Shown in pieces: positions 26,955 through 39,701 of a stretch of DNA of 60,000 nucleotides. The notes below the pieces were generated by a model that saw only the letters and a program-made list of their open reading frames with translations, ran no database searches and was not told where the DNA came from. Source of the stretch: Salpingoeca rosetta (lineage: Eukaryota; Opisthokonta; Choanoflagellata; Craspedida; Salpingoecidae); contig NW_004754921.1 in assembly GCF_000188695.1 (NCBI RefSeq), positions 1,337,751 to 1,397,750 on the forward strand, written 5' to 3'. Made by a program: the position numbers and the translations under genes. How positions within the stretch are numbered: the first letter of the stretch is position 1; every line of letters begins with the position of its first letter.

Positions 26955-28659
26955 GCTTCATGTATGTGTGCAGCGTTGTCCGAAGATCGGGCCCATGCAG
27001 AGATCAAAGCGAGTTGTTGAATGAGAACAAAGGCCGCCTTGTGGTGTGCAGGTTCACGCGCATGCGCGGACCACAATCCTGAGGCAGCCGGGCCAGCCAA
27101 ATACAGGTGCGAATCAAACGCTTGTTTGGTGATGAATGGGGATGTCCTTGGAGACTGTTGCCTGTACCAGGCACGTGTGGGCGGTGCTGGTGTGGAGATG
27201 GGGCGTTTGGTATCGCGGGGGTGTGGTGTGGTGTGGTGCGACCTTTGTGTGAGCTGTTAGAAAGTGCGCACCGCCCTCTGCTCGCGCATGTGCGTGTGTG
27301 CGTGAGTGTATCTTGGCTGCTGGGGGGGGGGGGTTGCTGTGGCCGGGGTTGCTGGAGGTTGCCTCCTTGGGTGGTGGTTAGAGCTGGTGGGGCAGGTATG
27401 CAAGCAGAGGCAATGATGAAGACGCACGAGTCTGCAATGACGTGCGTGTTATGTACAAACGCGTGGGGCCACACAAAAGAACGCTGGTGTTGTTGGTGTT
27501 GGTGTTGGTGTTGGTGTTGCTGGTGCTGGTGCCGTGAGGTGTGGGTTTGTAGCGGTTGTTGTGCTATTGCTGTATCGACCGCACACACCGAGACAGACAG
27601 CCAGCCACCCGCAGTCCTGTTGGTGCAACCTGAGCGGTGGTTGCTTTGCTGTGGAGGATGATGCAAACACGCGTGCGAGTCTTCCGCGAAGGGTGACGTG
27701 GACGCAACGCAAACGCCTTTTGGACAGGGGAATCAGACGCAATGTTGCACGCTGGCCAAGCAGACAGAGGGTGTGCTTGTTGCTTCTGCGTGGTGTGGCG
27801 TATGCTTGGTGTGCGTCACTTTGGGTGGGGTCGCAACCGGTTTGAAGCGCGTCTTAAGCAAGCTTGTTGGGGCGGTGGTGGGCGAAGGTGGACGCACACC
27901 AAGCAAGCAATCAATCACGTTCGCACACCAATCAAGCAAGCACAACAACCCAAAGCACGATCTCTCAAGTGGATTGGTAACGAGTGGGCGAACACGCGCG
28001 CGAGCACCTCACGAGGGTGGCCAAAACACAACCACAAGCAGGAGGAGGCGGACGAGGCAGAAAAGGCAATCACACACATGCCACACGCACAAACGCGAAC
28101 CACCAATCAATCAGACGCACGCACGCAAGCAAGCACGCGCGAGCAATCGACCCATGAAGATGGGAGTGGAAATAGCAAGAAACACCCTGCCGTTGGCAGA
28201 TGCGCAAGTTTGGCCCAGGCGCAAAGCAGCACAATAACGCAACGCTACCGCGAAGTGGAAATCCAAAACCCATCGCCCCAACGAACCAGGCCAGTCGCCC
28301 GTGATGATGATGATGATGTTTTGCAAGCATGCACCAGCTGCTGGCGTGTGTGTGTTTTCTTGGAAACTAAACGAAACGATTTTGCAATCCACTTCCAAGA
28401 ATCAGCGGGTTTGATGCGACTTTAATGTTGCAAAAAACGCTCACGAAGCAACGCAACGCGGGCGTGAGCAAGCAACAAACACACGCAACCCACCAAACAG
28501 GCACGAAAAACAAAGAGAGGCAACAACGTGTCAACGAAGAGAAGCAACAAGGCAAGAGCGGACAAGCCACATCTCACATCATCACATCAAGGCACGTCAT
28601 GTCTCATGCTGCAGGCAAAGCGCATCTTCCCGCCCCCCTGCCGCTGGCCGCCTTCAGCT
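26955..28659. other. Region between gene D start and cathepsin 3' end
   Basis: About 1.7 kb upstream of gene D and downstream of the cathepsin stop, both on the minus strand. I find GGTGTTGGTGTT repeats near 27483-27530, a G run near 27323 and ordinary sequence, but no frame with recognisable protein similarity. It should contain the gene D promoter and 5' UTR and the cathepsin 3' UTR. No gene is called. Confidence 0.55.
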
Positions 28660-28923
28660 TCAGGATGGCGGCACGCCAATGGTCGGGTAGACGTTGTCGA
28701 AGAGGATGCCGCAGGTGCCGCACACCTATGGCCAAAGCAGACAATAGCACGCGATGTGAATACATGAGCACTTAGGGTCACATCACTCAAGAATGGCATC
28801 GAGTCAAAGCGACGAGAGGTCTGGGGAGGAGGGAGAAGGGTGTTGCAAGCACAACCCAGCAAGCATAACCCCCTCCCGCTTTACATCTCTCCATCTGTCT
28901 CTGTTTCTGTCTCTGTCTCTCTG

Positions 28924-29020
<97 letters not shown>

Positions 29021-29180
29021 CGCGCACACACACGCACGCACCTTGACTTTGTCGGGGCCGCCCTTGCAGCCGCTGCCGTCCTGGGGAGTGATGTCCATGC
29101 CACAGCGACCACCCTGATGGGACAAGCGGGGCGAGGGGGCGAGGAGATAAGGAGGGGGGGGGAGTGAGGGGTGAGAAATG

Positions 29181-29238
<58 letters not shown>

Positions 29239-31177
29239 CCCGACCAATTGTGAGCTGATGAAACACTCAGTTTCACGTCAGACAAAAGCCTCAGACAACA
29301 AAACAACACATACACATACACATGTATATTGTAATCGCACGTACACATTCACACGCCCACAAAGGGGGAGCAAAACAACACACAGGCAGAAGCACACGCA
29401 GTGCAGTACGAATCACATGTCCTCCCTGCTCTTGCAAACACACACACACGCACGCGCGCGCGCGCGTACCTCGTTGGCGGTCCTGCGGATACGGATGTAC
29501 CCGCTCTCACCCCAGTGTGGGGTCCAGCTGTTACGCACGAGCCAATAGCCCTGGGAGTTGTCGTCACCGTAGCCAACAAGCTGCACGGCGTGGTCAATGT
29601 CCGGGTTGGTCTGGTTGCAGCCATCAAAGATGCCGCTCTCGTAGTTCTTCCACTGTCGCCCAGCAGACACGACAACACCGGCAGCAGCAGCAGCAGCAGC
29701 AGCAGCAACAAGAGGGCAGGACCGATGATAACGGCAGAGGTGAGACGGAGCAGCAAAGAAAATTAGCCAAGTGGCACAAGCCTCCAAAATCTCGCACACG
29801 GGCGACAGTCAGCCAAGGACCTTTCGTCGCACAAAGCGACAGCAAGGATGGACAAGGACAGCCGGTAACGGGCGACAGACAACTACGGCGACTCACGGCA
29901 ACGGCCTCGACGCTGATGGAGATGGGGCCCTTGTTGGCAATGGCGTCCATGAGGGGCTCGTACTGGTTGGAGGGAAGCTTGACGTACCCGGTCACGTTCA
30001 CAACGGACATCTGCGCGGGATGCGTGGAAATAGGTTGAGGACCGGGACAGCGGTGTCAGCGTGCGTGCATGTGGAGGCGAGGGAATTACTTTCAGTGAGT
30101 GTGTATGTGTGTGCGTGTGTGCGTGCACAAGAGCAAACTTGAGCAATGCGCGGCGTGCAAGCAGCAGACAACCACGAGCAAGCAAAAGGAATCAAGCACA
30201 CCTCCACAGCTCTGGCTACTCCCGCTCCCCTGGTCTACACCTCGAGCACACCTTCTCCTTGAAGTGGCACTTGTAGTTGTCGCCGTACCAGGACAGGTAG
30301 GGGTAGGTCCACTCGGTCTGGAGACCGCCGTGCTTGGCCATCTAGTCACGCAACGACAACAAACACACAACATGAGCAGCGGATTACAACTTGCTGCATG
30401 CGTGTTTCTTCTCCCTTGTGTACACACACGCTCACACAAAACCACAACCCTGCGAAAACGGATGCGCACGCGCCCACGTCCACAACATGGAACGCACGTG
30501 CTCGTATGCAATCTCGGCGGTGCCGCCCTGGCAGCCGCCAGTGCCGCCGCACTCCTCGGGGTTGGGCGTGCAGTCGAGGATGTTCTGCACAACCAAGGCA
30601 GCAAAGAAAAAGAATGAGAGTGTGTGTGTGTGAGAGAGAGAGTGTGTGTGTGTGTTTGTGTGTGTGAGAGAGAGTGTGAGTGAGTGAGTGAGTGAGAGAG
30701 TGAGAGAGAGAGTGTGTGTGTGTGTGCGACGTTGTTTGTGACAACAAGGTGCTGCTTTGTTTTGTGCAAGCACTTGAACGCGCACAACCGTGCATGACAT
30801 CATCACACGGTGGTGCGAAAAGCTATGCAGTGGAGAATGTGGCACCACCCATCAATGCGTGTTACCACTACGCAGTCAACACGGCTCACCTGCTCGGACA
30901 GAACCTCGAGGGTACCGGTCTGGACGGCGACGTGGCTCTCGAGCGTCTCCGCGGAACCAAACGACCTGCACAGTCACCGCACACACACACACACACATGT
31001 TGATGCGGACAGGGACCAAGTCGCGTGAGCAGATTGTGCGTGTGTGTTTGGGGGGGGGGCTAATTGAGCAGCGCCAAGATGTCAGGACCCACTGAAAACC
31101 AGAAGCAACGCACAAGGGATGCATGCATGCATGCATGCATACAGCAGCAGCAGCAGCAGCATCACCACCACCACAAG

Positions 31178-31228
<51 letters not shown>

Positions 31229-31454
31229 GTGCGCACCAGCAGGAGCCGCACTGGCCCTGGTCCTTGACGGCGGTGACGACGTGCTTGGTGCGCCAGTCGA
31301 CAGAGTCGGGGAGGCCGTTCACATCAACGTTGGCCTGCAGTACAGAAAGACGGAGCGGGAAAGAAAGGGGGGGGGGAACAAGAAAGTGTCGGTTTGCGGA
31401 TGAGCATGCGTACGTAGAAATACGGGTACACCCAACTGACGACAGCAGGCTCGC

Positions 31455-31513
<59 letters not shown>

Positions 31514-32388
31514 TGAAGCCAGGGGGAGTAGGGCGGTGCAGGCTGTAGCCGATGCCCTTGTCATAGCCGAGGAGACGCTTGAACTGCAGGAGGCACAAGC
31601 AAGCAAGGGAGCAAACAAGTGAGCAAGCAAATACAAAAGCAAACGAGTGGGCAGGGAAAGCCAGCCAGCATGCATGAGCGACTGGTTCTGCATTCACACA
31701 CACACACACACACATAGTGTTGTTGTCTCGTATCACGTCACATCATGCCACAACAGACGGAGCGCGCTACATCATACGGAGACGTCAATGTCATGTTGTG
31801 TCACACCTCGCCATCGGTCCAGTCGGACATGTGGTTGATGCCCTGCTTCCAGGTCTTGGTGGGGTCGCTGTTGTGGGCCTTGACAGATGCAAGGGTCTGC
31901 GCAGACAGGCGGTCAGCAGCCACTTGCACGTGAGAACCGCAGTTAAGCCGTGTACAAGGGAAGGGGGCTGGCAGCACTGAGCGCGCAGGTCAAGCAAGGC
32001 ACAGCGCAGATTTCAAAAAACGTACGCGCTCAAACACTTGACGGCGGAAGTCATGCTCCTCAGAAGAGAGGTAGCGCTTGCCGTACTCGGCCTTGAAGTG
32101 CTGTGAACCAAAGCCACACAACAAGCAACCAAGTCGTCCAGTGAGTCAGGAGGTGGTGGTCGCTGTTTGTTGACATTTCGCCACCTTCCTGTTTGCCCTA
32201 GGGTGTTTGCACTAAGCCAAAGCCTGATTGAAACACACACTGCAACACCCACTTTGCAACACGCATTGCTGCACAGGGCACACACGGACCTCAAAGGAGT
32301 AGCCATCGAGCTGGTGCCAGAGGGTCTTGGCAGAGACAGTGGTGGCCACAAGGGCGACCAGAGCCGCAACAACGACAACAGCACGCAT
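28660..32388 (-). CDS. Cathepsin L/H-like papain-family (C1A) cysteine protease precursor
   Basis: Twelve exons: 32388-32290, 32100-32026, 31896-31807, 31583-31512, 31334-31237, 30965-30890, 30584-30498, 30341-30252, 30010-29897, 29652-29470, 29113-29042 and 28725-28660, giving 373 residues. A signal peptide (1-20) is followed by an I29 inhibitor propeptide with an ERFNIN-like pattern and [11 protein letters not shown]. The mature enzyme begins near [10 protein letters not shown]. Catalytic residues are visible: Gln/Cys in DQGQCGSCW (Cys codon 31239-31241), His in [10 protein letters not shown] and Asn in VRNSW. LSEQ then NILDC, and GGRCGMD, are further family landmarks. After GGRCGMD there is an extra tail of about 40 residues with a CGTCG motif on its own exon, unusual for cathepsin L. 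It probably acts in lysosomes or digestive vacuoles. It lies 275 bp head-to-head from NOP56. Confidence 0.95.
28924..29017 (-). repeat. (CA)n tract in the last cathepsin intron
   Basis: Nearly pure CA dinucleotide run on the plus strand, (GT)n in sense orientation, within the intron between 29041 and 28726. It begins a few bases after the donor, which itself reads GTGCGTGCGT. Confidence 0.9.
29181..29237 (-). repeat. (CAG)n tract in cathepsin intron 10
   Basis: About 18 uninterrupted CAG triplets on the plus strand, so CTG repeats in the transcript, wholly intronic between 29469 and 29114. A second, shorter CAG run lies in the intron at 29683-29706. Confidence 0.88.
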
Positions 32389-32663
32389 CGTGTGGCGTAA
32401 GTTTGTCTTTCTCTCTTCCTCCAAATCAGATGTAAAATGAGGGTGAAGCAACAAATGGCCCATCCCTTACAATGAGAGGAAAATCCCATTTGGACAGCCT
32501 TCGACAAATGAGCACTTCTCTCCAATTTCGCGTTGGCCCTCTCGCACTGCAAGCAGACACGTGAGCCAAGGGAACAAGCATCTCCCACGTTGTCTGCCAG
32601 CGAAAGCACACAGACCAACCCCCCCCCCCAACACTCCCAACACACACACACATCATCGCCGCC
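32389..32663. promoter_or_regulatory. Bidirectional promoter between cathepsin and NOP56
   Basis: Only 275 bp separate the two start codons, so both transcripts must start within this interval. It contains a C run near 32621 and a short CA tract directly before the NOP56 start. No TATA box is evident. Confidence 0.7.
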
Positions 32664-32882
32664 ATGTCGATGACAGTGCTGTACGAGTCTGCGGTGGGCT
32701 TTGCCCTCTTCGACGTCGTGGAGACCGAGGAGATTGGCATCAGCCTCCCCTCCGTCCAGGTGTGGTGAATGAGAGCTTGTATCTGTGTATGTGTGTGTTT
32801 GACGTGTACGTGTGTGCGTGGTTGTGATTGTGCGTGGTTGTGATTATGTGTGGTTGTAATTGTGTGTGATTGTCGTGAATGG

Positions 32883-32913
<31 letters not shown>

Positions 32914-34347
32914 ATTGTCGCTCCTCGTGCTCTTGTCGTTCCTCTTGTCGTTCCTCGTCATCTTGTGGAGGGTGCGTGCTGTTTTGTGGATTCGTCATGT
33001 TCATTTGCTGCTGTGCCCCCTTCGCCTTCGTATTGCTCATCGTGCGACACTTGCCTACGGCGACACTTTTTCAGGATGCCGTCAACGACCTCTCCAAGTT
33101 TGGCAAAGTCGTCAAGTTCAAGGCCATCCAGCCATTCCGATCAGCACAGGTGCGCGCGCGCGTGTGTGTGCTTGAGCTGTTGTGTGTGCGTGTGCGTGCG
33201 TAGTGTGCTTGATCTGGTGTGCTTGTGTCGTTGGAGATGGAGGCAGAGCCAGCAGGATCACTTTCAGTGTTTGGAAACACTCGCACCAACGCACAAACCG
33301 CCCCACACCACCTCCATCACCAGCGACAACGCCAATCACGACAAACTCACCTTTGCCCATCACATGACGACCTCCGGGTCGGCTTTCTTTTGTTGTTCAC
33401 TGGCACGTGTTCTGGTGGCCAACAGGAAGCGTTGGAGAGCATCAACGCCGTGAGTGAGGGTGAAGTCCCCGACCTTCTGCAGGACTTCCTCGAGACCAAC
33501 GTCCTGCAAGCCCAGTCCAAGAAGAAGTCGAAGATGGTCCTCGGTGTTGCCGACTCAAAGTGCGTGTGTCTGCGTGTGTTCCGTGTCATGTGATTGATGC
33601 GTTTGATGGTCCACACCTCCTCGCTGATGACAGTAGTATGCGCGCGTCTTTTTGTGTGTGCACTTCTGCCGGCTCACATTGCTGTCATCGTCGTCATCAT
33701 TGCCACCACCCTGCTCACGTTCTGCGCACCACGCACTTCCTCACTCGCCCCACCCGCGGTTTGCTCATGCATCCCCCATCTTCGTCACATCAACAACAAC
33801 GATACAGGCTTGGCCAATCGATTGCACAGGCTGTCGGCTGCAAATGCGACCACACTGGCGTCGTGCCCGAGCTTCTCCGTGGCATCCGCCTCCACTTCAC
33901 CAAGCTGTACCCCAAGCTCTCCGAAGTTGGCCTGGACAAGGCCCAGCTTGGTCTCGGTCACAGCTACTCCCGTGCCAAGGTGCGGCTCCTTTGGCGCAGC
34001 AATCCACACACACGCCCACGCACGCACGGAATACCGTGGCTTTGTTGTGTTTTGCACGATAATCATCTCACCCCAGCTGTGCTTCCTTGGCCGTTGTTGT
34101 TGGGGCTGCAGGTGAAATTCAACGTGCACCGCGTGGACAACATGATCATCCAGGCCATTGCCCTCCTGGATCAGCTTGACAAGGACATCAACACATTCGG
34201 CATGCGCGTTCGGTGAGTCACGCACACGAACCTACACGCGAGATGCGACATTTCACGCGTTGCATTTTTGTCTCGGACTGCACACCTGCTCCGACACATC
34301 CTCCTTTACACCCATTTTCGCTCACGCACATTTCCATTGTCATGGCG

Positions 34348-34384
<37 letters not shown>

Positions 34385-35699
34385 ACCCAGCGAGTGGTAC
34401 GGCTACCACTTTCCGGAGCTGTCCAAGATTGTGACGGAGAACATCATTGTTGCGCGCCTTGCCAAGATGATTGGTCGCCGCTCCTCCCTCACAGAGGACA
34501 GCCTGGAGAAGATTGAGGAGATCACCATGGACTCGGCAAAGGCCGAGCAGATTATGGCTGCGGCCAAGTCGTCCATGGGTACGTCTTCGCCGATTGCTCG
34601 CTGCACTTCTCTCCTTGTTTGCTTCATCATCGCCTTGTGCTTACCATCCATCTTCAACACACATGGACACGCATCATGCCGCACACACACACACTCACAC
34701 ACACGCACTCACACTCACACTCACACTCGCACACATACACACACACACCTGTCTGTGGACTTGCAGGTATGGAGATTTCCGACATTGATCTTGAGCACGT
34801 GGAGTCGTTTGCAAATCGAGTCATCTCCCTCGCCGAGTACCGCGCCAGCCTGCAGGAGTACCTCCGCTCAAAGATGGCCTCCTGTGCTCCAAACCTTGCA
34901 AACCTCATTGGCGAACAGGTGCGCATCCTCCGCACAGAGGAAGTTGTGTGTGTGTGTTGTGCGCTCATGTTGTTTGTCTGTAGTGTGCCCATCTTGGTTT
35001 GTGTGTGTGTGTGTTGTGCGCTCATGTTGTTTGTGTGTGTGCACTCTTTTCGAACGCTCGTTTCAGCAAACTCACTGACACGAACCCCCCCCCCCCAACA
35101 CATTCACACACATTCTTTTGAAACGCGTACTCGTGTCCTCTCGTCGTTTGTGGTCTCAGGTTGGCGCTCGCCTCATCTCCCACGCGGGCTCCCTGACCAA
35201 CCTTGCTAAGTACCCGGCCTCCACCGTCCAGATTCTTGGCGCCGAGAAGGCTCTCTTCAGGTGCGAGCACAATCCCGGACACGCGCCCCGTCGTGTTGTG
35301 CATACATTTACATGTACACGTGAAGCAGTGTGTCGGCAGATGTGTGGTGTGCTGTGCGAGTTTGCCCACACGCTTCACTGTATCTGTTGGTACTGCTTGA
35401 ATGACGCCATCCCCTTCTCGTTCCCTCATAATTGTCGGGGGGGGGTTTTTTTTTTTGGTGCACACAGGGCCCTCAAGACCAAGGGCAACACTCCCAAGTA
35501 CGGCTTCCTCTACAACTCTTCCTTCATCTCCCGCGCTGGCGCCAAGAACAAGGGCCGCATCTCCAGGTAACACAAACTCATTTGACGAATGACGCTCCGT
35601 TGGCTCTGTTTTGACGTCATTTCGCCTCAGCCGCGTGCATGAGTTGCCGTGACGGGCAATGTGTACACCTGCGGCTGACGTTTCATCTTTGTGTTGTGC

Positions 35700-35734
<35 letters not shown>

Positions 35735-36555
35735 TTTTCAGGTATCTGGCGAACAAGTGCTCGATTGCGGCGCGAATTGACTGCTTCTCGGACACGATGA
35801 CGGGCAAGTTTGGCGATGAGATGCGCTCGCAGGTGGAGGAGCGCCTCCAGTTTTACGAGTCTGGCGACCCCCCGCGCAAGAACATCGACGTCATGCACAA
35901 GGTGCCCATCCCATGTGTGTGTGTGTGTATATGTGTGTGTGTATGTGGCTCTGTGTGGCTCTGTGTGGCTGTTTTCAGCTTTGTCATGCTGTCCGTATGT
36001 TGCTTACTTCTCTTCGCTGTGCATCTCACGGTTCATACGTGCCCATGTACTGTTTCGTGTGCTCTTGATCTAGGTGATGGAGACACTGCAAGGGGAGGAG
36101 AGCGCTGCTGAGGAGGAGCCCAAGGATATGGATGTCGATGCCAAGGTACATGCTTTTTTCCCCTTGTAACAACACAGATCGCGCATACTTTCAGTGACAC
36201 GCGTGTACATGGACACAACCTTTCCCCTCTCACACACTCACACACTCACACACGCGCGCGCGGGCGCGCGGGGGGGGGGGATGCCTTTCATCTTAATTCC
36301 ATTGTTTGTCGCTCACGGCACGTGCGCTGCGCCTGCTTTGCGCTTTAGACGCCGGAGAAGAAGAAGAAGGAGAAGAAGAAGAAGGCCAAGCGTACCGCTG
36401 CTGAGGCTGACGCAGACGAGGAGGAGGAGACTGTGGCGAAGACACCAAAGTCAGACAAGAAGAAGAAGAAGAAGAAGTCCAAGGACAAGGACGCCGAGAC
36501 GCCAAAGTCTGCAAAGAAGGACAAGAAGAAGAAGAAGCGAAAGAGCGAGGCCTAA
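32664..36555 (+). CDS. NOP56: Nucleolar protein NOP56 (box C/D snoRNP core protein)
   Basis: Twelve exons: 32664-32759, 33075-33149, 33426-33559, 33808-33979, 34112-34212, 34391-34578, 34767-34918, 35160-35260, 35468-35566, 35742-35901, 36074-36145 and 36349-36555, giving 518 residues; yeast Nop56 is about 500. NOP56 is a scaffold of box C/D snoRNPs that guide 2'-O-methylation of rRNA in the nucleolus. The N-terminus ([12 protein letters not shown]) is the NOP5/NOP56 N-domain. The central coiled coil holds EISDIDL. The Nop domain is clear, with [23 protein letters not shown] and [11 protein letters not shown]. The C-terminus is a lysine-rich KKKxK tail typical of the family. Introns are full of GT tracts; I searched them for box C/D snoRNAs and found no convincing one. 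Confidence 0.98.
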
Positions 36556-37566
36556 TAACCGTTTTCCGTTGTTTGTTGCCTTGGTTTGTTGCCTGTGTTT
36601 GGGATCTGTCCCCCTCTGCTTCGTGTCCCTGTGCTGTGCTGTGTGTGTGTGTGTGTGTGTGTGTTCCTGTGTGGGCTTGATGCGGGTGGACTGTAATCGA
36701 TGATTTGCCTGCATGTGTGTGTTTGTGTTGTGTGGTTTTTGTGTGAGCAGCACAGTTGCTGGGACAGAAGTGTGCTTGCATCACATGCGGTTGTGTGCTT
36801 CAGCTGGTTCCTTCTTTCCTTTGTCGTTTCATACACAGTGTGCCCTCTTGACCATTGATGAGCGAGGGGGGTGGAGATATGAGAGGCAGCAGGAACAACG
36901 CGTGGGCGTGCACGTGTGATGAACGAACGGAACATGGGACAAGTTGTGGCAACAGAGCGCACGAACAACAGACAGCGGATGCTGTCGTTTGCGTTCTGCA
37001 TTTGCTGAGTCAGCACAAATCGTCTTGCGCAATTCTGTGAACGAAAAAAACGCAAGCAGCAATCGACAACAACAGCAGTGCACACACTTCGCTGACACAC
37101 AACGGCTAACCAGCAGCCAGCCTGTGCTCTTGTGTGCACTTCTTCCTTCATCTCTTCTTGCTTGCTTGCTTTGCTTCGCTTCGCTCCCTTGCTGACGTGC
37201 GTGCGTGTTCTCTGCCGCCAACCACAAGAGGTAACAGACCACCACATGTTCCACCACCAAGCAAGGTGCTTGGTGCTTGCATACCATGTTGTTGTTTTTT
37301 GAGCTGATCGTTGTCGTCCAACTGGCCGGCTTGTGCGTGAGCTTCATGCGCAAGCAGGCTGTCAAGCAAGCAAGCAAGTCATCATATTCGTGAGGCTGCT
37401 CTTGTTGTCTTTCTTTGCTTTGCAGACACCCACTTACCGCCGTATTTGTGCTTTGCTCCCTTGCTTGCGTGTGAACTCCTTCCTCAAACGGCACTGCTTC
37501 GCTCGTCGTCGTTCACTACCCTCCCATTCCAGCCAGATCCCACTCCTCCCAACGCCAACAACAACG
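36556..37566. promoter_or_regulatory. Intergenic region between NOP56 and the H-protein gene
   Basis: About 1 kb, holding the NOP56 3' UTR (with a GT tract near 36640-36663) and the upstream region of the H-protein gene. A strong splice acceptor (pyrimidine-rich stretch ending TTTGCAG at about 37425) suggests a 5' UTR intron for the latter, though an in-frame upstream ATG at 37333 exists. No other gene is visible. Confidence 0.55.
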
Positions 37567-39017
<1,451 letters not shown>

Positions 39018-39701
39018 ACGTGGAACTGCCCCTCGCCTCCCTCTCTCTCCCTCTCTGTCTCTGCTTTCAAAGCGTGCCTGCTTGCGCTTGCGTGCCTGCT
39101 TCCGGCAGCCTTCTCTAAGAGTGTGCGCACATGCACACGCACCTTCGCTTTCTCTCTTTGGGATTTCAGCCACGTGCGCATCCGGGTGTCTGCGTATCTG
39201 TGTATCTGTGTATCCGTGTGCGTATGTGTTTTGTTGCACTTGTAGTGATGCTGCTTACTGCATGCATGTCCTCAAACGCAGTAAAACCACTGTTTGCAAC
39301 CCCCCTCCCCCCATCGTCGCCACCGCGCTCTCATGTTGTCAGCGGTTTTATGGTGCAACATGCACGCACGCAAGCAATGCACGCTGCTTGCAAGGTGCAT
39401 CGAGACACCGCGATGTGCCACAACCAAACAACCAGAGAAGAAAAAGGAAAGCAGATAAGTTATGTCATCACGTGTCACGTGAGCATAGGTTAAAATCTCG
39501 CACATCAACAATACACACACATACAGCAAATAGCGCGCGGCACAGGTGAAATCTAACAGCATGCGAAGGGAAGCTCTTCTGATCGAACACACACACACAC
39601 ACATCCATACAACATCAGCGCATCAAAACACATCTTCTGTCTGGTCAAACAATACAATACAGCAAGTTCTCAAAGTCAGGCGCAAGGCACATGTGAATTG
39701 C
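39018..39701. other. Intergenic region between converging GCSH and gene E
   Basis: About 680 bp containing the 3' UTRs of both genes. Pyrimidine-rich sequence follows the GCSH stop. No coding exon is supported. Confidence 0.6.

Noticed and set aside
32760..36348. Box C/D snoRNAs inside NOP56 introns, as found in animals
   Set aside because: I looked for RUGAUGA and CUGA pairs 60-120 bases apart. A CTGATGAC at about 33624 has no suitable box D or terminal stem, and no other intron gave a pair.
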